Positions 57,778 through 64,000 of a stretch of DNA of 64,000 nucleotides are shown here, piece by piece. A program made the translations under genes and the position numbers. The first letter of the stretch is position 1; every line of letters starts with the position of its first letter. The notes under the pieces are model-generated. The model saw only the letters and a list, made by a program, of their open reading frames with translations. It ran no database searches and had not been told where the DNA came from. This DNA is from a virus: positions 62,001 to 126,000 of the IMG/VR virus record IMGVR_UViG_3300043788_000169; one strand, written 5' to 3'.

Positions 57778-58306
57778 GCGCAAGGCAGGCGGCCACGGCC
57801 CGACCTTGGCTGACGAGGCTGAGAACGAGCTGTCCTTCTTGCCCACCCCCAACGCTACGGACTGCAAGGGCAGTGGCGGCCTGGGGGACATGGATCTTCC
57901 GGAGGCTGTCTCCCTGCTGCCGACGCCCGCGGCCCGCGACTACAAGTCTGGCGAGTCGAATCTGCTGGAGCGCAACGCGCGGCCGCTCAATGAGGTGGCT
58001 GTCAACCAGCTGCGGCCTGTCGGCGGGATCGTGGACTGGGGCCGGTACGCCCGTGCGGTGCTGTGGTGGGAGCAGGTGTTCGGCCGGATGGCGCCCTGCC
58101 CGCTGGAGCCCGGCCGGGGTAGCAACCTCGTGCTTGCTCCCGTGTTCGTGGAGTGGATGATGGGTCTCCCCCTTGGCTGGGTGACGGATCTCCCCCTCTC
58201 CCGTAACGCCCAGCTCAAGCTGCTCGGCAATGGCGTGGTCCCCCAGCAGGTAGTCCTGGGACTGTCCATCCTGTTGCCGCGGGTACCAGTGCTGTGGAAG
58301 CAATAG
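57521..58306 (+). CDS. Overlapping Dcm C-terminal part / target recognition protein
   Basis: 261 residues from GTG 57521, ten bases after an AAAGGGG site, in the +1 frame inside the methyltransferase gene for 257 bases. Phage Dcm partner motifs: TLPRSGMMRNGRLYPPLTRD, FKTPTAQLGINGG, LLPTPAARDYKSGESN, ARPLNEVAVNQLRP, WMMGLPLGWVTD, and motif X LGNGVVPQQ near the end. The overlap codes in both frames: the first frame still holds motif VIII-type residues. Either a separate subunit or a ribosomal frameshift product. Confidence 0.82.
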   Translation: MLVPTATWNPVRGVWETPQSAACGHLVPYLATLPRSGMMRNGRLYPPLTRDAAIPATGSSSSLGLRLFKTPTAQLGINGGSQHPSKRKAGGHGPTLADEAENELSFLPTPNATDCKGSGGLGDMDLPEAVSLLPTPAARDYKSGESNLLERNARPLNEVAVNQLRPVGGIVDWGRYARAVLWWEQVFGRMAPCPLEPGRGSNLVLAPVFVEWMMGLPLGWVTDLPLSRNAQLKLLGNGVVPQQVVLGLSILLPRVPVLWKQ

Positions 58307-59775
58307 ACCATGGAAAGCGGGTCCTGGGCACGATACTGGGCCACCAGGACCGGCAGGCTCTCGACTACGCCCTGCGGTGGCTCCAGCCCGAGCACTTCAC
58401 CGACGTCGTCCAGGCCAACATCTGGGTGATGTGCCAGCGGTACCTGGATCAGGCTGGCCACGTGCTTACCCGCAGCGCGCTGGAAGACATCATGAGCCAC
58501 CAGCCGCCCGGCACCGCCCTCATGTATACGGAGATGTTCGACAGCCTCGTGACGTGGAAGGCCGACGCTACTGCGGCCGGGGTCGCTGCGTTCCAGTGGT
58601 CGGTGCAGCAGCTGCGCGATCTGGCCGCCGAGCGGATGACGGGTGAGGCGCTGACCAGGGCGATGGAGATCATGCGCCGCGGGTATACCGAGGGCCGCCA
58701 GTCCTGGTCCGGCCACGACGACGCCCGCCGCTGGCTGATCACCCGGTTCTCCGAAATCGAGCGCCAGCTGCGTTACGCCGAGGTTCCCGAGGGCGACATG
58801 CGCACCGAGGCCACGGCCATGCTGAGCGAGTACGGAAACCGCAAGGCCCTGGCCGCCCGGGGGGAGACCGGTCTCATCGCCACCGGGATCCCGGAGCTGG
58901 ACAGGCTGCTCGGTGGTGGCCTGGGCCGCGGCGAGCTGGACTTCGTCGCTGCCTACACCAGCGTCGGCAAGACCAGCATGTGTGTCCACCTCGCCTGGCA
59001 CGCCGCAGTGATGCAGGGCAAGAATGTCGTCTACTTCACCAGCGAGACGCTGCGCGAGCAGATCCGGGTCAAGGTGCTGTCCCGTCACTCCCGGCTGGAG
59101 AAATTCGGGCTGAAGTTCGGCCTCAACAGCAAGGACATCAAGTCCGGCCAGCTCACCCCGGAGGCGGAGCGGGCTCTCTCCATGGTGGCTGACGACTTCT
59201 CCCGGATCGCCGGTCGGCTGTTCATCGCCCAGATCCCCAAGGGCGCCACGGTCAGCGTCATCGACGCGAGCCTGGAGCGCGTCACCCGGGACTGGGAGGC
59301 CGATCTGGTCATCCTGGACTCGGTGAGCCTGCTGCGGCCCGAGGAGGCCCGCCGGTCCGGCTGGGAGGAGCACGCCCGCACGATCAAGGCGTCCAAGGAA
59401 CTGGCAGCCACCTACCACGAGGGCCGCGGGGTGCCGCTGGTCAGCCCGTGGCAGATCTCCAGGGAAGGCCAGCGCGCAGCGCGCGAGCGCGGCTACTACC
59501 TGATTGGTGACCTCGCTGAGGCCCATGAAGCCGGAACCAGCTCGGACGTGGCTTTGTCGCTCATGAGCCCGGCGGACTTCGGCGGCGGCCGCAACGTCAC
59601 GCTGGAGATGAGCGTGCTCAAGAACCGTGACGGAGAGTCTCTCCAGGGAGCGGCCGCCACGCTCAAGCTGCGGACCGACTACGCCACGAGTTACTTCATG
59701 GCCCAGGGCGGGGGCGCCGACAGCGTCACCCAGCTGATGCAGTACCAGGCCAACGGGTCCAATGTCTTTGGGTGA
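58294..59775 (+). CDS. DnaB-like replicative helicase
   Basis: 493 residues from GTG 58294 (13-base overlap). N-terminal helical domain (HGKRVLGTILGHQDRQALDY) as in DnaB; RecA-like motor with GIPELDRLLGGGLGRGELDF, Walker A AAYTSVGKTS near 218, and Walker B DLVILDSVSLL near 340; C-terminal LSLMSPADFGGG and LKNRDGESLQGA. The usual G in the P-loop A position is Tyr-Thr-Ser-Val-Gly, still acceptable. Unwinds the fork together with the primase-like protein that follows. Confidence 0.9.
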   Translation: MEAIDHGKRVLGTILGHQDRQALDYALRWLQPEHFTDVVQANIWVMCQRYLDQAGHVLTRSALEDIMSHQPPGTALMYTEMFDSLVTWKADATAAGVAAFQWSVQQLRDLAAERMTGEALTRAMEIMRRGYTEGRQSWSGHDDARRWLITRFSEIERQLRYAEVPEGDMRTEATAMLSEYGNRKALAARGETGLIATGIPELDRLLGGGLGRGELDFVAAYTSVGKTSMCVHLAWHAAVMQGKNVVYFTSETLREQIRVKVLSRHSRLEKFGLKFGLNSKDIKSGQLTPEAERALSMVADDFSRIAGRLFIAQIPKGATVSVIDASLERVTRDWEADLVILDSVSLLRPEEARRSGWEEHARTIKASKELAATYHEGRGVPLVSPWQISREGQRAARERGYYLIGDLAEAHEAGTSSDVALSLMSPADFGGGRNVTLEMSVLKNRDGESLQGAAATLKLRTDYATSYFMAQGGGADSVTQLMQYQANGSNVFG

Positions 59776-60331
59776 GCTGGCCGGCAGCGAGCTGATCGCC
59801 CTGGCCAACCGGATCGTGCCTTTCCCGCTGGCGTGCCGCGAGGCCGGGATGGATAACGTGCCCGAGCCCCGGCAGAGCGGCAGCCGGGCCTACTGCCCGT
59901 TCGGTGAGTTCAGCCACCCCGATGGTGGCCGGGATCAGGCGCTGCGCGTCTACTACGACCACGGGTTCTGCTTCGCGGAATGGCTGTACCTGTCCCCGGT
60001 CAAGATCCTCGCGCTGGCCCGGGACCTAGCACCGGAAGAGGCTGCCAGGCACCTGCTCGACCGCGTCGGGTACCAGCCGGCCTCATGGCAGGAGCGGTGG
60101 GAGGAGCTGCTGGAAGAGAGGCCGGAACCGGATTACGCTGCCCTGGCCCGTGCTCTTCGTTCCCGGCTGGAGGTTAGGTACGCTGACTGGGGGAATCGCC
60201 AACTCGATTCTAATGTTTCGACAATGCTGGCCAGCTGCCTTGGGCTGCTGACACGGGTCCACTCGGAGGCGGACTGCAAGCTTTGGCTGGAGCGGTCCTC
60301 AGAAGTGATGGCGCAGGCACTAGGAGGATGA
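59762..60331 (+). CDS. Primase-like zinc-binding protein
   Basis: 189 residues, ATG overlapping the helicase end by 14 bases. Zinc-finger region YCPFGEFSHPDGG...ALRVYYDHGFCFAEW at about 40-75 follows the CHC2 primase pattern (C..H..C, here one Cys replaced). The helical remainder (PVKILALARDLAPEEAARHL) has no TOPRIM or AEP motifs, so this may be only the zinc-binding subunit or a helicase loader. The helicase-primase order is common in phages. Confidence 0.72.
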   Translation: MSLGELAGSELIALANRIVPFPLACREAGMDNVPEPRQSGSRAYCPFGEFSHPDGGRDQALRVYYDHGFCFAEWLYLSPVKILALARDLAPEEAARHLLDRVGYQPASWQERWEELLEERPEPDYAALARALRSRLEVRYADWGNRQLDSNVSTMLASCLGLLTRVHSEADCKLWLERSSEVMAQALGG

Positions 60332-60332
60332 G

Positions 60333-60629
60333 ATGACTGCAAAGACCACGCTGAACGTCCCAAAGCTGCCCGGATGGATCACGCTGACCGAGGCGTGCAA
60401 AATCCTGCTGATCTCCCGGTGGGCGGTCCACAAGATGTGCGACCGGGAAGCTCTCAAGCCGGGTGAGAAGCCGGTGCTGAATGCTTTCTACATCGGGGAT
60501 CCGGACCGCCCGGTCTACCTCGTGCGGGAGGCGGAAGTCCTGGCCCTGAAGAGGGAACGGGAACGGCAGGCACAGGGCTACCCCGTGGCCGCCCTCGAAG
60601 CGGCGGCGCCTGAGGTGCAGACGGCGTAA
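60333..60629 (+). CDS. HTH protein, excisionase/MerR-like
   Basis: 98 residues. GWITLTEACKILLISRWAVH followed by KMCDREALKPGE matches the helix-turn-helix and wing of excisionase-type (HTH_17) proteins. Acidic/basic tail (EVLALKRERERQAQG). Candidate DNA-binding regulator or excisionase; no integrase is seen in the window. Confidence 0.7.
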   Translation: MTAKTTLNVPKLPGWITLTEACKILLISRWAVHKMCDREALKPGEKPVLNAFYIGDPDRPVYLVREAEVLALKRERERQAQGYPVAALEAAAPEVQTA

Positions 60630-60676
60630 CAAGAGCAGGGCCCTGGGATCGCGGGCGGCGGCCCCAGGGCTCTTCA
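60630..60676 (+). terminator. Hairpin between operon genes
   Basis: CCCTGGG / CCCAGGG core with outer AAGAG / CTCTT pairing and a five-base bulge, loop of about 15 bases, just after the HTH gene stop at 60629. May lower, rather than end, transcription into the next genes. Confidence 0.5.
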
Positions 60677-60693
60677 CGTTGGAGGGTGGGGAT

Positions 60694-61188
60694 ATGGCGA
60701 TCTTCGCGGACATGGTGGCTGAGCAGGCGGCGGAAGCTGCTGCCACCTACGATGGTCACCGCTGGCAGTGGCTGGTCGAGCAGTGGGGACGCCCGGTACT
60801 TAGATACGGTCTTGTCTCCCCGGAACAGCTGGGGAGCGATGGAGCGGTCATCGACGTAGCAGGCGCTTTGACCTGCGATGCTGTCATGAGGCGCTGGCTG
60901 GGACTGCCTGGCGAGGAGAACGCCCCCAGGCGGCGGGCTGCCCTGGAGCTGCAGGAAGCCCTGCATGGCTTTGAGATGGAGCGTGCGGCCCGCCCGCCGC
61001 AGGTGACTTACTCGATGCCGCTCAGTGCTCCGGTGGCGGAAGACCTGTACGGCAGCACCTATCTCATCTCCGCACCTGCCACTAGCCCGGCAACCATGCC
61101 CGTGCCCGCGGTGCATCCAGCCCGGCCAGGGCTGATCGAGACCACCCATCAGGTCCGGTCGTTCTTCAGGGATCACCTGCGCAGATGA
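60694..61188 (+). CDS. Unknown 164-residue protein
   Basis: ATG 60694 behind GGAGGGTGGGG. Helical first half (IFADMVAEQAAEAAATYDGH), a central ALTCDAVMRRWLGLPGEENA, then a Pro-rich linker and a short C-terminal helix (HQVRSFFRDHLRR). No family recognised. Confidence 0.66.
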   Translation: MAIFADMVAEQAAEAAATYDGHRWQWLVEQWGRPVLRYGLVSPEQLGSDGAVIDVAGALTCDAVMRRWLGLPGEENAPRRRAALELQEALHGFEMERAARPPQVTYSMPLSAPVAEDLYGSTYLISAPATSPATMPVPAVHPARPGLIETTHQVRSFFRDHLRR

Positions 61189-61589
61189 AAACCCTCCTCA
61201 CGTTCATGGCGCCCCGGGAGATGCTGTCTCCCGCACAGCTGTGGTTCCAGGCCGGCCAGGACTCCACGCGCTATCTGGAGCTGATGCGTGAGTACGGGTA
61301 CATCGTGCCTTCCAGCGGCGCTCCCGCCCAGCCGCTGCCGTGTGGCTGGCCAGACAACGGGCACCGGGCGTCGTTCACATACGACGACACCCTGGTCTGG
61401 GAGGAGCCCTCGGACAGTGGCAATGGTGTCTACCTCGTCCGCCAGCTGGCCGATGGGCGCTGGTACTGCCCGTGCTCGGATTTCGAGTACCGCGGCATGG
61501 AGCGGCCGTGCAAGCACATCGTGCGTCGGCAGCGGAAGATCGCAGAGGCTGTCGCAAGCCAGGACGGCAGAGGTAGGGTATCGGCGTGA
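61185..61589 (+). CDS. SWIM-type zinc finger protein
   Basis: 134 residues, ATG overlapping the previous TGA. The motif WYCPCSDFEYRGMERPCKH near 93-112 is a CxC-x(n)-CxH SWIM finger. The preceding part is beta-rich (GVYLVRQLADGRWY). SWIM domains bind DNA or proteins and occur in recombination mediators; here the partner is unknown. Confidence 0.78.
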   Translation: MKTLLTFMAPREMLSPAQLWFQAGQDSTRYLELMREYGYIVPSSGAPAQPLPCGWPDNGHRASFTYDDTLVWEEPSDSGNGVYLVRQLADGRWYCPCSDFEYRGMERPCKHIVRRQRKIAEAVASQDGRGRVSA

Positions 61590-61837
61590 ATGAGCTGCTG
61601 GAGGAACGCGGGTGGGAAGAGCTTCCTCCAGGGGAGCTGTGCTGGCTGGACTGTGCCAGGCAGGCCCTGCACAAGGAATGGCATCACAGCGAGATAGATC
61701 TCTGCGAACCGCACGCCCTGGTGCTGGAGTCCGGGCGGAAGAATGCCACCTACGCCGGGGCGCTGACCCCGTCCGACTCAGTCGCGATCGAATGGCCGTG
61801 GCGCCGCATTGCCCGTCAGCTTGTCGACGTCGTATAA
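61586..61837 (+). CDS. Small acidic protein, unknown
   Basis: 83 residues, GTG overlapping the previous TGA. LPPGELCWLDCARQALHKEW and ALVLESGRKNATYAGALTPS. One Cys pair separated by three residues, otherwise no motif. Function unknown. Confidence 0.62.
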   Translation: MNELLEERGWEELPPGELCWLDCARQALHKEWHHSEIDLCEPHALVLESGRKNATYAGALTPSDSVAIEWPWRRIARQLVDVV

Positions 61838-61842
61838 GCCTC

Positions 61843-62106
61843 ATGGCTGGACGGTGTGAGGGCTGCGGCAAGAGAGGCCCGGTGGGCAAGATCTCCAGCC
61901 ACATCCAGGTATGCGATGACTGGCTGAAGCTGTATGTCCAGGACCCGGCTCTGGCTCTGTCTCCGGAAGAGTCGGCCCGGCGGTGGAAAGGCGGGGGCCG
62001 CGCTTCCGAGCGCGCGGCATACCTGCTGGCTGTAACCTCTGACATCGAGGAGCGCCGGGCCGCTGCCCTGGAGCGCTTCCGTCCCGTTGACATCCTGGCC
62101 GATTAG
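61843..62106 (+). CDS. Small zinc-site protein
   Basis: 87 residues, ATG 61843. RCEGCGKRGPVGKISSHIQV followed by C gives a C..C..H..C finger; the second half is helical and ends FRPVDILAD. Close to other zinc proteins in the operon. Function unknown. Confidence 0.66.
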   Translation: MAGRCEGCGKRGPVGKISSHIQVCDDWLKLYVQDPALALSPEESARRWKGGGRASERAAYLLAVTSDIEERRAAALERFRPVDILAD

Positions 62107-62113
62107 GAGCGCC

Positions 62114-62554
62114 ATGCCCGATGATGCGCAGCCCACGACCAACGCCAGGATCGAGAACATGAAGCGGGCGCGGGAGAAGCAGTTCGCGGAATGGTTCGAG
62201 ACCCGGCACTGGCGGGTGGCCGAGGAGACCAACGGCCTGCGGACGCGCGAGGGCATCACCATCCTGTACGACCACGGGGAGTTCTGGGTCCAGCATCCCG
62301 GTGTGTTCAAGACCCCGCTCGGCCACCGCGGCAAGCGCGGGTTCCTGGTCAAAGAGACCGACGCCGACGGAAAAGACCTTGATCCTGCGTCGGTGCAAGC
62401 CTTCGGTCACCTGACCCTGAAGACGGCCGGGGAGAAGTACGGGACGATCCACGGCCTGCCGGCCGAGCCCCGCAAAGAGCCACCTGAGGAGCTGCTGGAG
62501 CAGCTGGATCCCCCGCACCCAGACTCGGACGACCCTCCTGGGCAGACTGGCTGA
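62114..62554 (+). CDS. Unknown charged protein
   Basis: 146 residues from ATG 62114 behind TTAGGAGCG. Contains a basic helix (NMKRAREKQFAEWFETRHWR) and a strand-rich middle (GITILYDHGEFWVQHPGVFK), ending in an acidic Pro-rich tail. Last gene before promoter O. No family recognised. Confidence 0.66.
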   Translation: MPDDAQPTTNARIENMKRAREKQFAEWFETRHWRVAEETNGLRTREGITILYDHGEFWVQHPGVFKTPLGHRGKRGFLVKETDADGKDLDPASVQAFGHLTLKTAGEKYGTIHGLPAEPRKEPPEELLEQLDPPHPDSDDPPGQTG

Positions 62555-62589
62555 GAACTGTCGCCCCTGGGTGGTAGGATTCCCTTCCA

Positions 62590-62619
62590 GTTGACACGGG
62601 TCTACCACCCGGCTAGTCT
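62590..62619 (+). promoter_or_regulatory. Palindromic promoter O (one mismatch)
   Basis: GTTGACACGGGTCTAC at 62590-62605 differs from the consensus at one inner base. -35 TTGACA 62591-62596, spacer 17, -10 TAGTCT 62614-62619. ATG 62625 lies five bases past the -10, so a leaderless start is possible. This copy is 21 kb from the others and fronts the sigma-like gene. Confidence 0.8.
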
Positions 62620-62681
62620 GCTAGATGGAAGAGCCCAGCCCGTCTGGGCGCGCATTCCAGCTCGGAAGCAGGAGGATGCGC

Positions 62682-63770
62682 ATGCCGCAACCTGTAAGTG
62701 CAGTGCCGTCGTCGCCGGAAGAGTTCGTCAGGCTGTACCGCGATTATGTCGTGCATCTGGTCCGCAAGCTTGGGGTTCCGGACCAGGACTGCGAGGACGT
62801 CGCGAACGACATCCTGGAAAAAGAGCTGAAGGCCAGGAACCGTCTCGATCAGGAGGTCGGGATCCTGGCACTCTACGACCCCGACTTCGAGGTCGAGTTC
62901 CAGGGTGAGCGCAAGAAGGTGACCTTCCGCGCGTTCCTGTCTGCCCGGGTGGCCCGGCGGGTGCGGGGCAAGCGCGAGACCATCCAGCGCCGGGCCGGCC
63001 GTGAGCTGCTGATCTGCGACACCGCGGTTAACGATGGCCAGAGCTGGATCGACCTGTTCGGGGGATCGGTCACCGACGACTACAGCCACCTGGACGCCGA
63101 GGAGTGGCTGGCCGCCATGCGCGACCGGCTGGCCCGCGTCCCCCGCAGCTCCCCCAGTGACAGCTGCGATCTCATCGCCTTGTTTGATGAGCTGGTCAGC
63201 CAGATCAAGCGCACCGGGGCGATCGACCGGGCCGCAGTTCAGGCCCGCTTCGACGTTGCCGACACCACGGTGACCAACTGGCTGTCGCGGCTGCGCGGCA
63301 TCATGGGCGCCGTCCCCGGCACCGAGCTGGCCCAGCCGGAGAGCCGCGTCATCGGCGGCGTGACGCTGACCATGGCGGACATCCGGACGGCGCTCAACGT
63401 CCTGCGTGAGGCCCCCGGCATCATGGTCCGGCAGCCGCTGGCCAAGGCTGGGCACCCGCTGGCCCTGGCCGAGGCGGGCTGGTACCACCCCTTCTCCAAG
63501 GAAGAGATCAAGGCTTTCCCCGAGATCGCGATCGACCCCCAGACCCACCGCAAGCCCGCCGGGCACGTGAAGCTCGCCGTGATCCACCGGCTGGAGCGGA
63601 TGCTCGGGCTGCTCATGGCCGAGGCCCCGGCGCCTGAGCCGGAAGAGCCGCTGACCGAGTGGGAGCTGACCGAGGCCCGCCTGTGGTCGGCCGGCCTGAA
63701 GGACACCTCGGTGCTGGACGAGATCCACAAGTGGTGGGAGACCAGCCACTCGGCGGTATCAGTCGCATGA
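62682..63770 (+). CDS. Sigma-70-like protein with extra C-terminal domain
   Basis: 362 residues from ATG 62682, six bases after CAGGAGG; a leaderless in-frame ATG at 62625 would add 19 residues. N-terminal region 2-like segment (SPEEFVRLYRDYVVHLVRKL, DQDCEDVANDILEKELKARN) and VTFRAFLSARVARRVRGKRE. A region 4-like HTH follows (AAVQARFDVADTTVTNWLSR). After about 233 comes ALNVLREAPGIMVRQPLAKA, shared with 49628, and helical tail sequence. Phage ECF-like sigma or related DNA-binding protein. Confidence 0.78.
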   Translation: MPQPVSAVPSSPEEFVRLYRDYVVHLVRKLGVPDQDCEDVANDILEKELKARNRLDQEVGILALYDPDFEVEFQGERKKVTFRAFLSARVARRVRGKRETIQRRAGRELLICDTAVNDGQSWIDLFGGSVTDDYSHLDAEEWLAAMRDRLARVPRSSPSDSCDLIALFDELVSQIKRTGAIDRAAVQARFDVADTTVTNWLSRLRGIMGAVPGTELAQPESRVIGGVTLTMADIRTALNVLREAPGIMVRQPLAKAGHPLALAEAGWYHPFSKEEIKAFPEIAIDPQTHRKPAGHVKLAVIHRLERMLGLLMAEAPAPEPEEPLTEWELTEARLWSAGLKDTSVLDEIHKWWETSHSAVSVA

Positions 63771-63913
63771 TGGCAGAACAGGCGGTTGTCGTTCAGGGTC
63801 TGGATGTCCTGGGCATCGTTGCAAGTATCGGGCTGGTGGTACTGATCTTTGGTCTTGTGTGGGTCATCAATCTCCTGGGTGACATCCGCAGAGAGTTGCG
63901 GAGGCATCGGTGA
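63767..63913 (+). CDS. 48-residue single-pass membrane protein
   Basis: ATG overlaps the preceding TGA (ATGA) and its TGA overlaps the next GTG. One transmembrane helix (VLGIVASIGLVVLIFGLVWV) with a basic tail (GDIRRELRRHR). Function unknown. Confidence 0.7.
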   Translation: MMAEQAVVVQGLDVLGIVASIGLVVLIFGLVWVINLLGDIRRELRRHR

Positions 63914-64000
63914 TCGTCGGGCACGACCGCGTCATGACCGAGCTGCTGTGCTGCTCCGAGCCGGCCATGCTCCTGCAGGGCCCCTCCAGCGTCGGCAAGT
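63910..64000 (+). CDS. P-loop ATPase (clamp-loader/AAA-like), 3' end outside window
   Basis: GTG overlapping the previous stop; 30 codons are visible. They give VIVGHDRVMTELLCC and MLLQGPSSVGK, a Walker A in the context I(V)GH..V...L...LLxGP.GvGK typical of DNA polymerase III gamma/delta' and RFC-like clamp loaders. The window ends inside the P-loop. Confidence 0.7.
   Translation, partial: MIVGHDRVMTELLCCSEPAMLLQGPSSVGK

Noticed and set aside
60333-60629. Phage excisionase with integration site nearby
   Set aside because: An HTH protein is present, but no integrase, no att-like repeat and no tRNA fragment is seen, so a recombination role is not claimed.
1-64000. tRNA genes
   Set aside because: No cloverleaf with a GGTTCGAATCC-type arm could be traced by eye; a tRNAscan run would be needed to exclude degenerate ones.
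1-64000. CRISPR array
   Set aside because: The repeated 16-mer is spaced by hundreds to thousands of bases with genes between copies, so it is not a repeat-spacer array.

Overview
The window looks like about 64 kb of a large, high-GC siphovirus (long non-contractile tail) or phage-plasmid of an actinobacterium, most likely Streptomyces or a relative. Support: a lambda-like tail assembly chaperone frameshift followed by a 2456-residue tape measure gene; a WhiB-family protein, which is restricted to actinobacteria and their phages; abundant GTG starts; many 4-base ATGA/GTGA gene overlaps; and a TraB/FtsK-like plus DUF2637 gene pair typical of Streptomyces conjugative plasmids. No terminase, portal, capsid, integrase or complete endolysin is visible; the capsid end should lie to the left of position 1.

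Layout. 1-20.9 kb: rightward tail module (chaperones G and G-T, tape measure, distal tail protein, minor tail proteins, a 1885-residue tail hub/tip protein with a spherulin-4-like domain, and two related tail fibres). 21-41.1 kb: accessory region of small genes on both strands, cut into short transcription units. Most units begin with a promoter whose -35 box lies inside a 16-bp palindrome (GTWGACACGTGTCWAC), many continue into a conserved leader (AGCCCACAAACGGAGGC type), and many end in a strong hairpin. I find 15 copies of the palindrome (one with a mismatch), serving about 18 promoters because three copies fire in both directions. Several promoters place an ATG at the expected transcription start, giving leaderless genes or leaderless mini-ORFs.

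41.1-41.95 kb: a gene-poor stretch with two leader remnants and a cluster of GTGAT/TCACA elements (regulatory region or origin). 41.95-43.8 kb: small membrane and zinc proteins including a membrane-anchored HNH protein. 43.8-48.4 kb (minus): TraB/FtsK-like DNA translocase, a very basic Arg/Gly/Pro-rich protein and a DUF2637-like membrane protein, resembling a Streptomyces plasmid transfer module. 49.2-52.9 kb: cassette of small membrane proteins including a holin-like protein and a two-TM potassium channel with a TVGYGD filter.

52.9-64 kb: rightward replication/expression operon: SF2 (SNF2-like) ATPase, sigma factor, RyR-domain protein, C5-cytosine methyltransferase split over two overlapping frames that both look coding, DnaB-like helicase, primase-like zinc protein, small HTH and zinc proteins, then a second sigma-like gene behind another palindromic promoter, and the start of a P-loop ATPase cut by the window edge.

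The best candidate for an undescribed system is the palindrome-promoter network: one unidentified regulator could coordinately control the accessory cassettes and the second sigma gene. All functions are read from motifs by eye; no database search was run.
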